Origin: Candidatus Palauibacter polyketidifaciens
Lineage (GTDB): Bacteria; Gemmatimonadota; Gemmatimonadetes; Palauibacterales; Palauibacteraceae
NCBI RefSeq assembly: GCF_947581785.1
Contig: NZ_CANPVO010000015.1
Location: forward strand, 1 to 64,000
DNA: 64,000 nucleotides
Reading direction: 5' to 3'
Within the stretch, counting starts at the first letter, position 1. Every line of letters starts with the position of its first letter. Below, piece by piece: positions 34,875 to 43,665 of the stretch. Under the pieces are notes generated by a model. It did no database searches. It was given only the letters and a program-made list of their open reading frames with translations, and was not told the DNA's origin. Position numbers and translations under genes: made by a program.

Positions 34875-36560
34875 ATGGAAACCATGGCTGAAATGGATCG
34901 GCGGACCTTCCTCGGCACCGGCGTGGCGGCCGGCGCCCTGCTCTCCCTCGGCGGCTGCGCGCCTCGGGACGATGACCCGGGTTCGGGATCCGTAGGGTTG
35001 GGGGACGACGCCTCCGCTCGGGAGGTCACGGACTTCGCGCTCGACGAGATCACGATCGACGAGGTCCACGCGGGGATGCGGTCGGGCGAGTACACCTGCC
35101 GATCGATCACGCAGATGTATCTGGAGCGGATCGAGGCGCTGAACCGGCAGGGGCCGCGGCTGTTCGCGGTGCTCGAGACGAACCCCGACGCGATCGGGAT
35201 CGCCGACGAACTCGACCGCGAGTTCCAGGCCTCCGGACCGAGGGGGCCGCTGCACGGGATCCCCATCCTTCTGAAGGACAACGTCGACACGGCGGACGGG
35301 ATGACGACGACGGCCGGGTCGACGGCGCTCCTCGGGTCCGTCGCGCCGCAGGATTCGTTCGTGGCGGCGGGGCTGCGCGCCGCCGGGGCGCTGCTGCTCG
35401 GCAAGGCGAACATGAGCGAGTGGGCGGGCTGGAAGTCCTTCGAGTTCGGGGCGTCGGGCTGGAGCGGGCGCGGGTGGGACGGGGGCAGGGGCGGCTTCTG
35501 CGCGAACCCCTACGCGCTCGACCGCACGCCGGGCGGGTCGAGTTCCGGGTCCGGGTCGGCGGCCGCGGCCAACCTTGCGGTCGCGACGATCGGCTCGGAA
35601 ACCGACGGCTCGATCGTCGGCCCGTCGTCGCGCAACTGCCTCGTCGGCATCAAGCCCACGATCGGCCTCCACAGCCGGGGCGGGGTCATCCCCATCGCCC
35701 ACAGCCAGGACAGCACCGGCCCCATGGCCCGCACCGTGCGCGACGCCGCGATCATGCTCGGCACCATGGTCGGCGTCGACCCCCGCGACCCGCTGACCGC
35801 CGCGAGCGCGGGCAACTTCCTGACCGACTACACGGGCGCGCTCGACCCGGCCGGCCTCAACGGGGCCCGCGTCGGCGTCCTGCGCGAGTACGCCGGCTTC
35901 GACAGCCGCGTCGACACCCTGTTCGAGGAAGCGCTCGACGCCATGCGTGCGGAGGGCGCGACCGTCATCGACCCCGTCACGCTTCCGGAGGAACTCCGCT
36001 TCGGCAACGAATACGAGATGGAGGTGCTGTACCACGAGTTCAAGGCGGATCTGAACGCGTACCTCGCGTCGCTGGGCCCGGACGCCCCGATCAGGTCGCT
36101 CGCCGAACTCATCGAGTACAACGAGGCGAACCACGACCTCGAACTCGCCCTCTACGGACAGGAACTGCACATGCGCTCGCAGGAGCGCGGGCCGCTCACC
36201 GACCAGCGCTATCTGGACGCGCTGGCCGCGAGCCACCGGCTCTCCCGCGACGAGGGGATCGACCGGGCCATGGACCAACACCTGCTGGACGCACTCGTCG
36301 GGATCACGGCGGGGATCCCCGCCATGCAGGACCCGCTCGATGCTTCGGGCGGGGGTGGGGGCGGGTGCTCCACGCCGCCGGCCATGGCCGCCTACCCCAA
36401 CATGTCCGTCCCCATGGGGTTCATCCGTGGCCTCCCGGTCGGCATGTCGCTGTGCGGCCGCGCCTGGAGCGAGGCGACGCTCATCCGTCTCGCGTACGCC
36501 TTCGAGCAGGCGACGAACGTCCGCCGCCCGCCGACGTTCCAGGCAACCGTCCAGGTCTGA
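34875..36560 (+). CDS. Tat-exported amidase-signature lipoprotein
   Basis: 561 residues. The Tat motif DRRTFLGTG is combined with a lipobox (LLSLGGC), so folded export and lipid anchoring are expected. The triad is Lys in LLKDNVDT (about residue 134), cis-Ser in GGSSSGSG (about 220-226) and Ser in ETDGSIVGP (about 245). Compared with the amidase at 18683 it has the standard C-terminal signature (PNMSVPMGFIRGLPVGM, ERAW-like SEATLIRLAYAFEQAT). It acts on an extracellular amide. The deoxyhypusine-synthase-like gene starts 61 nt downstream. Confidence 0.93.
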   Translation: METMAEMDRRTFLGTGVAAGALLSLGGCAPRDDDPGSGSVGLGDDASAREVTDFALDEITIDEVHAGMRSGEYTCRSITQMYLERIEALNRQGPRLFAVLETNPDAIGIADELDREFQASGPRGPLHGIPILLKDNVDTADGMTTTAGSTALLGSVAPQDSFVAAGLRAAGALLLGKANMSEWAGWKSFEFGASGWSGRGWDGGRGGFCANPYALDRTPGGSSSGSGSAAAANLAVATIGSETDGSIVGPSSRNCLVGIKPTIGLHSRGGVIPIAHSQDSTGPMARTVRDAAIMLGTMVGVDPRDPLTAASAGNFLTDYTGALDPAGLNGARVGVLREYAGFDSRVDTLFEEALDAMRAEGATVIDPVTLPEELRFGNEYEMEVLYHEFKADLNAYLASLGPDAPIRSLAELIEYNEANHDLELALYGQELHMRSQERGPLTDQRYLDALAASHRLSRDEGIDRAMDQHLLDALVGITAGIPAMQDPLDASGGGGGGCSTPPAMAAYPNMSVPMGFIRGLPVGMSLCGRAWSEATLIRLAYAFEQATNVRRPPTFQATVQV

Positions 36561-36564
36561 GCGT

Positions 36565-36599
36565 GCCCGCGACGCCGAGTGTGCCCGCGACGCCGAGAA
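36565..36599 (+). repeat. Short 18-bp-period direct repeat between amidase and DHS-like gene
   Basis: Two copies of GTGCCCGCGACGCCGAG separated by one base lie just after the amidase stop. Both begin with GTG. No function is evident; it may be a simple slippage duplication in the leader of the next gene. Confidence 0.6.
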
Positions 36600-36621
36600 C
36601 GCCCCTGCCACCGGGCGGAGC

Positions 36622-37671
36622 ATGACGCTCACCGACTTCATCGACCGTCACTACCGTCACTTCAACGCGGCGGCGCTGCGCTCGGCCGCCGAGGCCTGGC
36701 GCGACCTGGTCGACGGCGGAGGTCAGATGCTCCTCACACTGGCCGGCGCCATGAGCACGGCGGAACTGGGGCTCTCCCTCGCGGAGATGATCCGGGCCGG
36801 GAAGGTGCACGCCATCTGCGCCACCGGCGCGAACCTCGAGGAGGACCTCTTCAACCTCGTGGCGCACGATCATTACCGGCGCATCCCCGACTGGCGCGCG
36901 CTCACCGCAGAACAGGAGAAGGATCTCGAGCGACGGGGACTGAATCGCGTCACCGACACCTGCATCCCGGAGGCCGAGGCCTTCCGCGCGGTGGAAGCGC
37001 CGCTGCGCGAACTGTGGCGGGCGGCCGACGACGCGGGCGAGCGCCGGCTCCCGCACGACTACCTCTATCAGTTGATCCGCGACCGCACCCTCGCCGACCG
37101 ATACCGGATCGATCCGGCCGACTCCTGGCTCGTGGCCGCCGCGGAAGCCGATCTCCCCCTGTTCGCACCCGGCTGGGAGGACTCCACGCTGGGCAACGTC
37201 CTCGTCGCGGAACAACTCGGCGGCGGACTGGACCGTCCCGGGCCCGTCCTCGGAGGCACGGAGTACATGGCGGCCCTCGCGGAGTGGTACACGCGCACGA
37301 GCACCGGCCGCTCGCTGGCGGAGGCGCCCGACATCGACGACGCCCCGGACGCGGCGCCGCTGCCGGCGGAGACCGGCGCCGACCCTGAGGCGAAGTCCGT
37401 CGGCCTGTTCCAGATCGGGGGCGGGATCGCGGGCGACTTCCCCATCTGCGTCGTCCCCATGATCCGGCAGGACCTGCGCCGCTGGTGTCCCTACTGGGCG
37501 TACTTCTGTCAGATCAGCGACTCCACCACGAGCTACGGCTCGTACTCCGGCGCCGCCCCCAACGAGAAGATCACCTGGGGCAAGCTGGACGTGGACACGC
37601 CCAAGTTCGTCATCGAGTCCGACGCGACGATCGTCGCCCCGCTCGTGTTCGGCTACGTCCTCGGCTGGTAG
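36622..37671 (+). CDS. Deoxyhypusine synthase-like protein
   Basis: 349 residues from ATG 36622; the ribosome site (GGAG) is very close, so the exact start is uncertain. The chain matches the deoxyhypusine synthase family: LTLAGAMSTAELGLSLAEMI, VHAICATGANLEEDLFN (NAD site), GSYSGAAPNEKITWGKL with the lysine that forms the enzyme-substrate imine, and VIESDATIVAPLVFGYVL at the end. Bacteria have no eIF5A. Bacterial members are thought to make homospermidine or act on other spermidine-derived substrates. The gene follows the amidase and converges with surE. Cytoplasmic. Confidence 0.88.
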   Translation: MTLTDFIDRHYRHFNAAALRSAAEAWRDLVDGGGQMLLTLAGAMSTAELGLSLAEMIRAGKVHAICATGANLEEDLFNLVAHDHYRRIPDWRALTAEQEKDLERRGLNRVTDTCIPEAEAFRAVEAPLRELWRAADDAGERRLPHDYLYQLIRDRTLADRYRIDPADSWLVAAAEADLPLFAPGWEDSTLGNVLVAEQLGGGLDRPGPVLGGTEYMAALAEWYTRTSTGRSLAEAPDIDDAPDAAPLPAETGADPEAKSVGLFQIGGGIAGDFPICVVPMIRQDLRRWCPYWAYFCQISDSTTSYGSYSGAAPNEKITWGKLDVDTPKFVIESDATIVAPLVFGYVLGW

Positions 37672-37730
37672 TCGGGAGACAGGCCCTTCCCGGCGGGCAG
37701 GTCACGGGCCGGACGGGAGTTGCCGGTCTC

Positions 37731-38642
37731 CTAACCTCCGCTCCCGCTCTCCCCGAGGAGTGCGTTCAGGTCCCACCCTTCCAGAGCCTCCACGGTCGGG
37801 CGGTCCGTCCAGTCGAAGCGAAGCGGCGTGATCGTGACGAGGCCCTCGTTGTACGCCTCGGTGTCGCTCCCGGCCGGGATGGTCTCCGGAGGCACGAACA
37901 CCACGCTGAACCGCCGCTCTCCCTCGGCGTCAGCGGCCTCTTCGCCCGGATCCCCCGTCACCTCCTCGTGGTCGATGACGAAGTAGCTGCCGCCCATGGG
38001 ACGGGCCGCGATGCCGCGCGTCTCGGCCGCCGTCGCGGCCGGGAAGTTGAGCGAATAGACGATGCCGGTCTCGGGCCCCCGGCGCCGCAGCTCCGAGACG
38101 AAGCGGGCGACGATGCCGGCGGCGTGCTCGAAGTCGCCCGGACCAGAGTCCTGCGAGGCCGCCACCGCCGGTATCCCCAGGTACGCCCCCATCATCGCGG
38201 CCCCCACCGTCCCGGACATGTGAGAGATTTCACCGACGTTCGCGCCGATGTTGATCCCGCTCACGACGAGATCGAACCCGGATTCCGGCGCGAGCGCCCG
38301 GATGGCGAGGCGGACGGCGCTGGCCGGCGTGGCTTCGACGCAGTTCCCCGCCGGCGTGGCCCGGACGCGGAACTCCTCGTCAAGGCTGATGCTCATGCTC
38401 GTCCCGCTCTGCTGGTCGCAGGGCGCCGCGACCGTCACTTCGCCGACCTCCCGCAGGGCCGTCACGAGCGCCTGAATGCCGGGCGACTCGATCCCGTCGT
38501 CGTTGGTCACAAGGATGTGGTAAGGAGCATCCTGCGCCGGTTCGTCCACCGGCGCCTCCGACGCTGGTCCGCCGCCGCACGCGAGGGCGCCGCTACACGT
38601 GACCATTGCCATCGTCCGCTTTGTCGTTCTCCAGGCCTCCAT
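37731..38642 (-). CDS. surE: SurE-family 5'/3'-nucleotidase with lipoprotein signal
   Basis: 303 residues. The SurE metal site NDDG is at residues 47-50, the Ser/Asn set is QQSGTSMSIS, and SGINIGANVG is at 128-137. The domain is preceded by a secretion signal with a lipobox-like end (MVTCSGALACGGG), whereas textbook SurE is a cytoplasmic stationary-phase phosphatase. Here it probably removes phosphate from nucleotides outside the membrane, a scavenging role. It converges with the deoxyhypusine-synthase-like gene and has a 165-bp upstream gap shared with the next divergent gene. Confidence 0.9.
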   Translation of the reverse strand: MEAWRTTKRTMAMVTCSGALACGGGPASEAPVDEPAQDAPYHILVTNDDGIESPGIQALVTALREVGEVTVAAPCDQQSGTSMSISLDEEFRVRATPAGNCVEATPASAVRLAIRALAPESGFDLVVSGINIGANVGEISHMSGTVGAAMMGAYLGIPAVAASQDSGPGDFEHAAGIVARFVSELRRRGPETGIVYSLNFPAATAAETRGIAARPMGGSYFVIDHEEVTGDPGEEAADAEGERRFSVVFVPPETIPAGSDTEAYNEGLVTITPLRFDWTDRPTVEALEGWDLNALLGESGSGG

Positions 38643-38807
38643 GAGCAGCCCCCCTCACCCGTGTTCCGCGTAGTGCCGGATCCATGCTTGGCATGATCAA
38701 GATCGCAAAAGTAGCTCTCGCTGCGGAAGTTGAACATCCGTTGCTCGCCCTGCGTAGTATGTGTTGGTGCGGTGTGCAGTCATTCCCGGCGGAGACGAGG
38801 TAGCGAG

Positions 38808-39320
38808 ATGAGTGTTACGGAACAGACCAGGAGCGTCGTCTGGAACGAACTGTTCGATGTCGCGCGGACGGCCAGATACTACGATGGCGCCGTCAGGAAG
38901 TACGCGTTGCGACGGTACGTGGTCCGCTTTCTTGCCGCGCTGGGAGCGATGGGTGCGTTCACGGTCAGCGTCGATATCCTGCCCGAGTCGCTACAGGTGC
39001 TTGCCCCCGTGTTCCCGCTCGCGCTGCTCGTCGTTCTGGTTGTCGACATGACGACCCGCTTCGATGCGCAACTCGCGCTGCTCACTCGCGCCAGACATGA
39101 CTACAACCGGCTGGAAGGGGACTGGAAGATCCTGTGGGCATCGGCTTCGGCGCCTGAAACCGCAGACGCGGACATCGTAGCACGCATCAACGAACTTCGG
39201 GACTCGGAGCAGATGGTCGCCGCGTGGGTCGGAGGTGCGCAGGTCGGTACGATGAAGAGGCTGAGGGATCGCATCGATGCCGAGACCTATCAAGCCATCG
39301 AGGGCCAGTATGCGGCGTAG
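38808..39320 (+). CDS. Unknown membrane protein with two transmembrane helices
   Basis: 170 residues starting MSVTEQTRS, with GAGG upstream. Two hydrophobic helices are visible (about 45-65, FLAALGAMGAFTVSVDIL; about 70-92, VLAPVFPLALLVVLVVDM), followed by a long charged helix (RFDAQLALLTRARHDYNRLEGDWKILW). I do not recognise the family with certainty. The hairpin-plus-coiled-coil plan recalls SLATT-like two-helix proteins that work as pore-forming partners in defence systems, but no nucleotide-sensing partner is adjacent. The coding sequence and its upstream region are somewhat less GC-rich than neighbours. A proline-rich frame overlaps its 3' end. Confidence 0.65.
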   Translation: MSVTEQTRSVVWNELFDVARTARYYDGAVRKYALRRYVVRFLAALGAMGAFTVSVDILPESLQVLAPVFPLALLVVLVVDMTTRFDAQLALLTRARHDYNRLEGDWKILWASASAPETADADIVARINELRDSEQMVAAWVGGAQVGTMKRLRDRIDAETYQAIEGQYAA

Positions 39321-39435
39321 CCCGATCCGTGAGGTCAAGACCCGAGTCCCCCGTAGCCCGGGTACCTCGCCACCGCCGATGCCGCCGCCGCCGCCTCCAC
39401 CACCGCCTCCACCACCGCCTCCACCCGGAGAATAG
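39310..39435 (+). CDS. Possible 41-residue proline-rich small ORF overlapping the membrane-protein gene
   Basis: ATG at 39310 lies inside the last codons of the preceding gene in another frame, and TAG is at 39433. It encodes a basic start (MRRSPIREVKTR) followed by a run of 15 prolines after PPPM. No clear ribosome site is present, so it would need coupled re-initiation or frameshifting from the upstream gene. It may equally be an accidental frame over a CCG/CCT/CCA microsatellite. Low certainty. Confidence 0.25.
   Translation: MRRSPIREVKTRVPRSPGTSPPPMPPPPPPPPPPPPPPPGE
39380..39426 (+). repeat. CCG/CCT/CCA microsatellite
   Basis: A run of proline-coding triplets built from a degenerate 9-bp unit (CCACCGCCT) repeated about three times behind CCG triplets. 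It separates the unknown membrane protein from feoB. Such tracts are prone to slippage. Confidence 0.8.
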
Positions 39436-39516
39436 CGACCACCGTCTCGGAGATTCGACCGCAAGAGGAGCAGCCGGCCTGACGCCCCGCTCTGACGACC
39501 CGCCGGACGCGCGGCC

Positions 39517-41451
39517 TCAGAGCAGTTGGTTCGCGGCCAGGGCTCCGGCGTAGGCCAGCGCGAGCATGTAGCCGAACTGGGCCAGCGGCCACTTCCAGCC
39601 GGCCGTCTCCCTCCGCATCATCGCGACCGTGGACATGCACTGAAGGGCAAACACGAAGAAGACGAGAAGGGCGATGGCCCCCCCGAAGTCGAGGTCGCGC
39701 TGCAGGGCGGCCCTCAGTTCGAGCGACGTCTCGTCGCCGTCCTCGATTCCGTAGATCGTGCCGAGCGTGCCGACGATGACCTCGCGCGCGGCGAGCGAGG
39801 AGACGAGACCCACGCCGATCCTCCAGTCGAACCCGAGCGGTTCGATCGCCGGTTCGATGACCTGTCCCATCTGTCCGAGCGCGCTCTCATCGACCGGTGG
39901 CGGGGCGCCGTCGACCCGGGGGAACTGTGCCAGGACCCAGAGGACGACGGTCACGGCGAGGATGATCTTCCCCACCCTTCGGAGGAAGATCTTGCTGCGG
40001 TCGAGGAGGCGGAGGGCAACCGTCCGCAGCGCCGGAATCCGGTACGGGGGCAGTTCCATCACGAAGCCGGCGGGCTTCCCCCGCAGGAACGTGCGCCGGA
40101 GCAGGAAAGCGGTGCCGATGGCGGCGACGAGGCCGAGCGCGTAGAGGCCGAGCATCGTTGCCGCCCGCGTCCCGAAGAACGGCCCCAGGAGCGGCTGTTC
40201 CGGGATGAACGCCGCGATCAGGAGGGCATAGACCGGCAGCCGGGCCGAGCAGGTCATGAACGGGGCGATGAACATCGTCGCCATGCGGTCGCGTTCGTCC
40301 TCCACCGTGCGCGCGGAGAGGATCGCCGGGACCGCGCACGCGTAGGCCGAGAGGAGCGGCAGGAACGCGCGCCCCTGCAGTCCGACCCTCAGCATCGTGC
40401 GGTCGGCGATTACCGCCGCCCGCGCCATGTAGCCGGAGTCCTCCAGAATCCCCAGGAAGAGGAAAAGGATGAGGATCTGGGGGAGAAAGACGAGGACGGA
40501 GCCCACCCCCGCCCACACGCCGTCGATGAGGAGATCCCGGAACCAGCTCGCCGGGAGCCGTGCGGCAAGCCATTCGCCGGAGGAGGCGATGCCGATTTCG
40601 ACCCCGTCCATGATCGGCGTGGCCCATGTGAAGATGGCCTGGAACACGAGCGCGGCGAGGACGAGAAACACGGCCGGACCCGCGATCCGGTGCAGGAAGA
40701 GTGCGTCGAGACGCTGCGTCAGCTTCGGAGGGCCGGCCGAGCGGTACTTCGCGGAGGCGAGCGCGTCCTGGACCACCTCGCGGCGGCGGGAGAGCGCGTC
40801 CATCGTCGGCAGCCCGGCTCGTCCGGTTCGGGCGCCGGAACCCGACCCCGGCTTCGCGCCGGTCGCGGGCGTCGCCGCGCGCATGGCCACCCGGTCCAGG
40901 AAGTGGGCGACCGCTTCGACGCCCCGCCCCGTGCGTGCGTCCGTCCGGACCGCTTCCACGCCGAACGCGGCAGCGAGCGCCTCGTCGTCCAGTGTGCCGT
41001 CCCCCGCCTCGAGTTCGTCCGCCATGTTGAGGACGAGGAGCGTCGGGCGTTCCCGCTCAAGCACGGGACCCACGAGCATGAGTTGCGTCTCGAGCCGGAC
41101 CGCGTCGACGATGAGCACGATGGCCTCGGGCGCCCGCAGGCCTTCGATCCGGCCTTCCAGCACGTCGCGCGTGACGCGCTCATCGGGGGAGCGGGCCGAG
41201 AAACCGCTCACCCCCGGCAGGTCGACGATGTCCAGATCGAGACCCGAGGCGAAGCGCGCCCGGCCCACGTGTTTCTCGACCGTGACGCCCGGATAGTTCG
41301 CGACCCTCTGCCGCAGTCCGGTCAGACGATTGAAGAGCGTCGTCTTGCCCGAGTTCGGCGGACCGATGAGGGCCACGACGGGCGGACCGGAAGCGGGCGC
41401 GTCCGTACCGGCACCGTGATCCGCGCGCGCTGGGGTCGCGACTGGGGGCAT
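39517..41451 (-). CDS. feoB: Ferrous iron transporter B
   Basis: 644 residues. The N-terminal G domain has the P-loop GPPNSGKTT (residues 30-38), the switch region YPGVTVEKHVG, DLPGVSGFSA and NMAD in place of NKxD. After an Ala/Gly-rich linker comes the membrane part with two gate (nucleoside-recognition-like) domains, including YMARAAVIADR, SAYACAVPAILSART, FMTCSARLPVYALL and SSLAAREVIVGTLG. It moves Fe2+ into the cytoplasm. It is somewhat shorter than the ~770-residue E. coli form, mainly by a compact linker and C-terminus. It is divergent from feoA across a region with two palindromes. Confidence 0.95.
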   Translation of the reverse strand: MPPVATPARADHGAGTDAPASGPPVVALIGPPNSGKTTLFNRLTGLRQRVANYPGVTVEKHVGRARFASGLDLDIVDLPGVSGFSARSPDERVTRDVLEGRIEGLRAPEAIVLIVDAVRLETQLMLVGPVLERERPTLLVLNMADELEAGDGTLDDEALAAAFGVEAVRTDARTGRGVEAVAHFLDRVAMRAATPATGAKPGSGSGARTGRAGLPTMDALSRRREVVQDALASAKYRSAGPPKLTQRLDALFLHRIAGPAVFLVLAALVFQAIFTWATPIMDGVEIGIASSGEWLAARLPASWFRDLLIDGVWAGVGSVLVFLPQILILFLFLGILEDSGYMARAAVIADRTMLRVGLQGRAFLPLLSAYACAVPAILSARTVEDERDRMATMFIAPFMTCSARLPVYALLIAAFIPEQPLLGPFFGTRAATMLGLYALGLVAAIGTAFLLRRTFLRGKPAGFVMELPPYRIPALRTVALRLLDRSKIFLRRVGKIILAVTVVLWVLAQFPRVDGAPPPVDESALGQMGQVIEPAIEPLGFDWRIGVGLVSSLAAREVIVGTLGTIYGIEDGDETSLELRAALQRDLDFGGAIALLVFFVFALQCMSTVAMMRRETAGWKWPLAQFGYMLALAYAGALAANQLL

Positions 41452-41467
41452 GGCGGGAGACTACCGA

Positions 41468-41501
41468 TAACGATTATCGTTAGTTGAGACTGGTTCTCAA
41501 C
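41468..41501. promoter_or_regulatory. Tandem palindromes in the feoA-feoB divergent promoter
   Basis: TAACGATTATCGTTA (41468-41482) is a 7-1-7 palindrome and is followed immediately by GTTGAGA-CTGGT-TCTCAAC (41483-41501). Both resemble Fur-type operators (GATAAT/ATTATC and TGAGA/TCTCA half-sites). They sit between the two divergent feo genes, where an iron-responsive repressor would be expected. The regulator itself is not in the window. Confidence 0.65.
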
Positions 41502-41517
41502 CGGAGGAAACGCTAGT

Positions 41518-41814
41518 ATGTCGCGCTTCGATGGTCAAACCAACGTGAGGGATAATTCCGGCGTGAAGAACGGAAGATCGAACGGTTCCCGGACGTCGTT
41601 GATGGACGTGCCGCTGCGGCAAGCGGTCGAACTTGAGCGCATCGACGCACCGAACGACGAAGTCGAGCCGTTGCTCGAGCGCGGCATCCTGCCGGGCTGC
41701 AAGCTGCGCCGCGTTCGCAATTCCCCCACGGGAGACCCGATCATCTCCGTCGAAGGCACCCTCCTGGCGCTGCGCCGCGAATCCGCCGCGCAGCTCTTCG
41801 TGCGTAAAATCTAG
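41518..41814 (+). CDS. feoA: Ferrous iron transport protein A (SH3-like)
   Basis: 98 residues from ATG 41518, with GGAGGAAA 7 nt upstream. The core fits the FeoA SH3-like fold: MDVPLRQAVELERIDAPNDEVEPLLERGILPG, then GCKLRRVRNSPTGDPIISVEG and LALRRESAAQLFVRKI. The first ~25 residues are a polar extension. It is thought to bind and regulate FeoB at the cytoplasmic face. It is divergent from feoB instead of the usual feoA-feoB order, and its stop overlaps the stop of the convergent DinB-like gene by 4 nt. Confidence 0.92.
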   Translation: MSRFDGQTNVRDNSGVKNGRSNGSRTSLMDVPLRQAVELERIDAPNDEVEPLLERGILPGCKLRRVRNSPTGDPIISVEGTLLALRRESAAQLFVRKI

Positions 41815-42281
41815 GCGTAGGGCATCACCGGCACTTTTCCGAGCAGACGCGCGTAGACCGTGAGCGCGCCACGGTGGTGTGCCGTGTGATCCGTGATCCC
41901 GTTCACGATCGCCGCTCGCGGTTGGCCTTCCATGATCCGCGGATCGTCGATCGGCGCTTGGAGTTCCTCGTCCGATTTGGATCCGATGACCTCGACCGCC
42001 CGACCGTAGGCTCGGTCGACCCAGGCAATCGCTTCGGCCAGCGAAGTGACGGCCCGCGCCTCCTCGAGATGTCCTTCGAAGTCCATGTTCCAGCCGTCGC
42101 CGAAGGCGCCGTCGACGAACCAGTCGACCGTACCGGCGGCGTGCGCCACGTGGCCGGCCACGGTGAACACCTCAGGGTTGGGCCCGAAACCCGAGTCCTC
42201 CTCCGTGAACGTCTCCAGCGTCTTCTTGAACAGACTCCTGGACATGGAAAGCTGTGCGGCCAGACCTTCGGCGTAGGACAT
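41811..42281 (-). CDS. DinB/YfiT-like metalloprotein
   Basis: 156 residues forming the four-helix DinB fold. The metal ligands are His in HVAHAAGTVDWF and the pair in DHTAHHRGALTVYARLLG. DinB-like proteins are metal-dependent, often thiol S-transferases using bacillithiol, mycothiol or glutathione, although most lack a proven activity. Its start codon overlaps upstream frames of the flavin oxidase on the other strand. Convergent with feoA. Confidence 0.87.
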   Translation of the reverse strand: MSYAEGLAAQLSMSRSLFKKTLETFTEEDSGFGPNPEVFTVAGHVAHAAGTVDWFVDGAFGDGWNMDFEGHLEEARAVTSLAEAIAWVDRAYGRAVEVIGSKSDEELQAPIDDPRIMEGQPRAAIVNGITDHTAHHRGALTVYARLLGKVPVMPYA

Positions 42282-42357
42282 GGATGCTCCGTGGGGCTTG
42301 ATGTTCGGTTTTTATTCGGATTGCGGATCATGCGCCCCGACCGGAGCGTTGTCAAGC

Positions 42358-43665
42358 GTGAACGACAAGACCACTCTCAGCCGCCGGGATTTTCTCGCCC
42401 GCGGTAGCGGCGCCCTGGTCTCTCTCTCCCTGGGCACCGGCTGCTCGGACAATGGAATGGGTCCGGTCGTCAGCGTGCCGCCATCAACCGGAGACCGGGT
42501 CGACGTGATCGTGGTGGGCGCCGGCCTGTCCGGACTGGTCGCCGCCTACGAGTTGGTCCGGGCAGGGCACGATGTCCGGGTTCTGGAGGCAAGAACCGCA
42601 GCGGGCGGTCGGGTACGGACGCTGCGCGAGCCCTTCGACGACGGGCTCCTCGCCGAAACCGGCCCGGCCCGCATCCCGCCCGACCACGATCGAACGCTCG
42701 GCTACATCGATCACTTCGGGATCGAGACCTCGCCCTTCTATACGCAGGACGGCGAGTACCTCATCGTTCCCGAGCGGGGGGCCCCCTACCGGGAGACGCC
42801 GGGCGTGTTCCTCCGCGGGGGGCGGGGCACCTGGCTCAAGATTCCGGTGGGGACCGACGCCCTGCCCATGGCCTTTGCCGAAGCGCTCGGAGACCGGGTG
42901 CGGTACGGCTCACCGGTGACGAGGGTGGTCCGGGACGAGGCCGGCGTCGTGGCGACCTACGAGACCGGCGGCGGCGCGGAGGAACTGAGGGGCGGCCGCC
43001 TCATCTGCACTGTTCCCCTCCCCGTCATCGACAGGATCGTCTTCGACCCCACCCTCTCGGCAGCGAAGCGAGCGGCCTTCAGAGCCACGTCCTACGAAGA
43101 CGTCACCCGGGTCTACGTCCAGTACGCGGAACGGAATTGGGAGGAGGACGGCCTGAACGGATGGGGACTGTCGTTTGTGGGGGGCTTCTCGGAAATGTGG
43201 CATCCGACCTGGAATCAGCCGGGGCCTCGGGGCATCCTGATGTCCTACATGTACGGGGACATGGCGCGCACGGTCGCGGCGATGGAGCCCGGCGCCATCG
43301 TACCCGATTTCATCGATCGCTTTGATGGCCTGTTCCCCGGCTCCCGCGAGGTCGCGGAGCGCGGAACCCACTTCGCGTGGGAGCATCAGCCCTGGATCGG
43401 GGCCGCCTATGCCTGGCACGATCCCCCGTTCGCCGAGCACCCGGAACTGGCATCGCCCGAGGGGCCCATCCACTTCGCCGGCGAGCACGCCTCGGGCGAG
43501 CGGGGGTGGATGCAGGGAGCCCTCCAGTCGGGTCTCCGAGCGGCTGCGGAGATCGATGCGACCGTGACGGGGGAACGAGCCCGCACGACCGTGGCGATCT
43601 CGCGGCGGCGGCTGGTGCGCCGCGTCGCAGGTGCCCCCCATGCTCCTGAATGGCTGGCGCCCTGA
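42358..43665 (+). CDS. Tat-exported flavin amine oxidase
   Basis: About 435 residues. A Tat signal (SRRDFLARGSGALVSLSLGTGC) ends in a lipobox. The FAD-binding motif VIVVGAGLSGLVAAYELVRAG with EARTAAGGRV follows, and the C-terminal FAD motif is IHFAGEHASGERGWMQGALQSG. It is a monoamine oxidase-like enzyme that oxidises amines or amino acids outside the cytoplasm, releasing aldehyde, ammonia and H2O2. GTG 42358 is chosen because it puts the RR motif near the N-terminus; ATG 42301 and ATG 42280 are in frame. The 3' end overlaps the next gene by 16 nt. Confidence 0.88.
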   Translation: MNDKTTLSRRDFLARGSGALVSLSLGTGCSDNGMGPVVSVPPSTGDRVDVIVVGAGLSGLVAAYELVRAGHDVRVLEARTAAGGRVRTLREPFDDGLLAETGPARIPPDHDRTLGYIDHFGIETSPFYTQDGEYLIVPERGAPYRETPGVFLRGGRGTWLKIPVGTDALPMAFAEALGDRVRYGSPVTRVVRDEAGVVATYETGGGAEELRGGRLICTVPLPVIDRIVFDPTLSAAKRAAFRATSYEDVTRVYVQYAERNWEEDGLNGWGLSFVGGFSEMWHPTWNQPGPRGILMSYMYGDMARTVAAMEPGAIVPDFIDRFDGLFPGSREVAERGTHFAWEHQPWIGAAYAWHDPPFAEHPELASPEGPIHFAGEHASGERGWMQGALQSGLRAAAEIDATVTGERARTTVAISRRRLVRRVAGAPHAPEWLAP

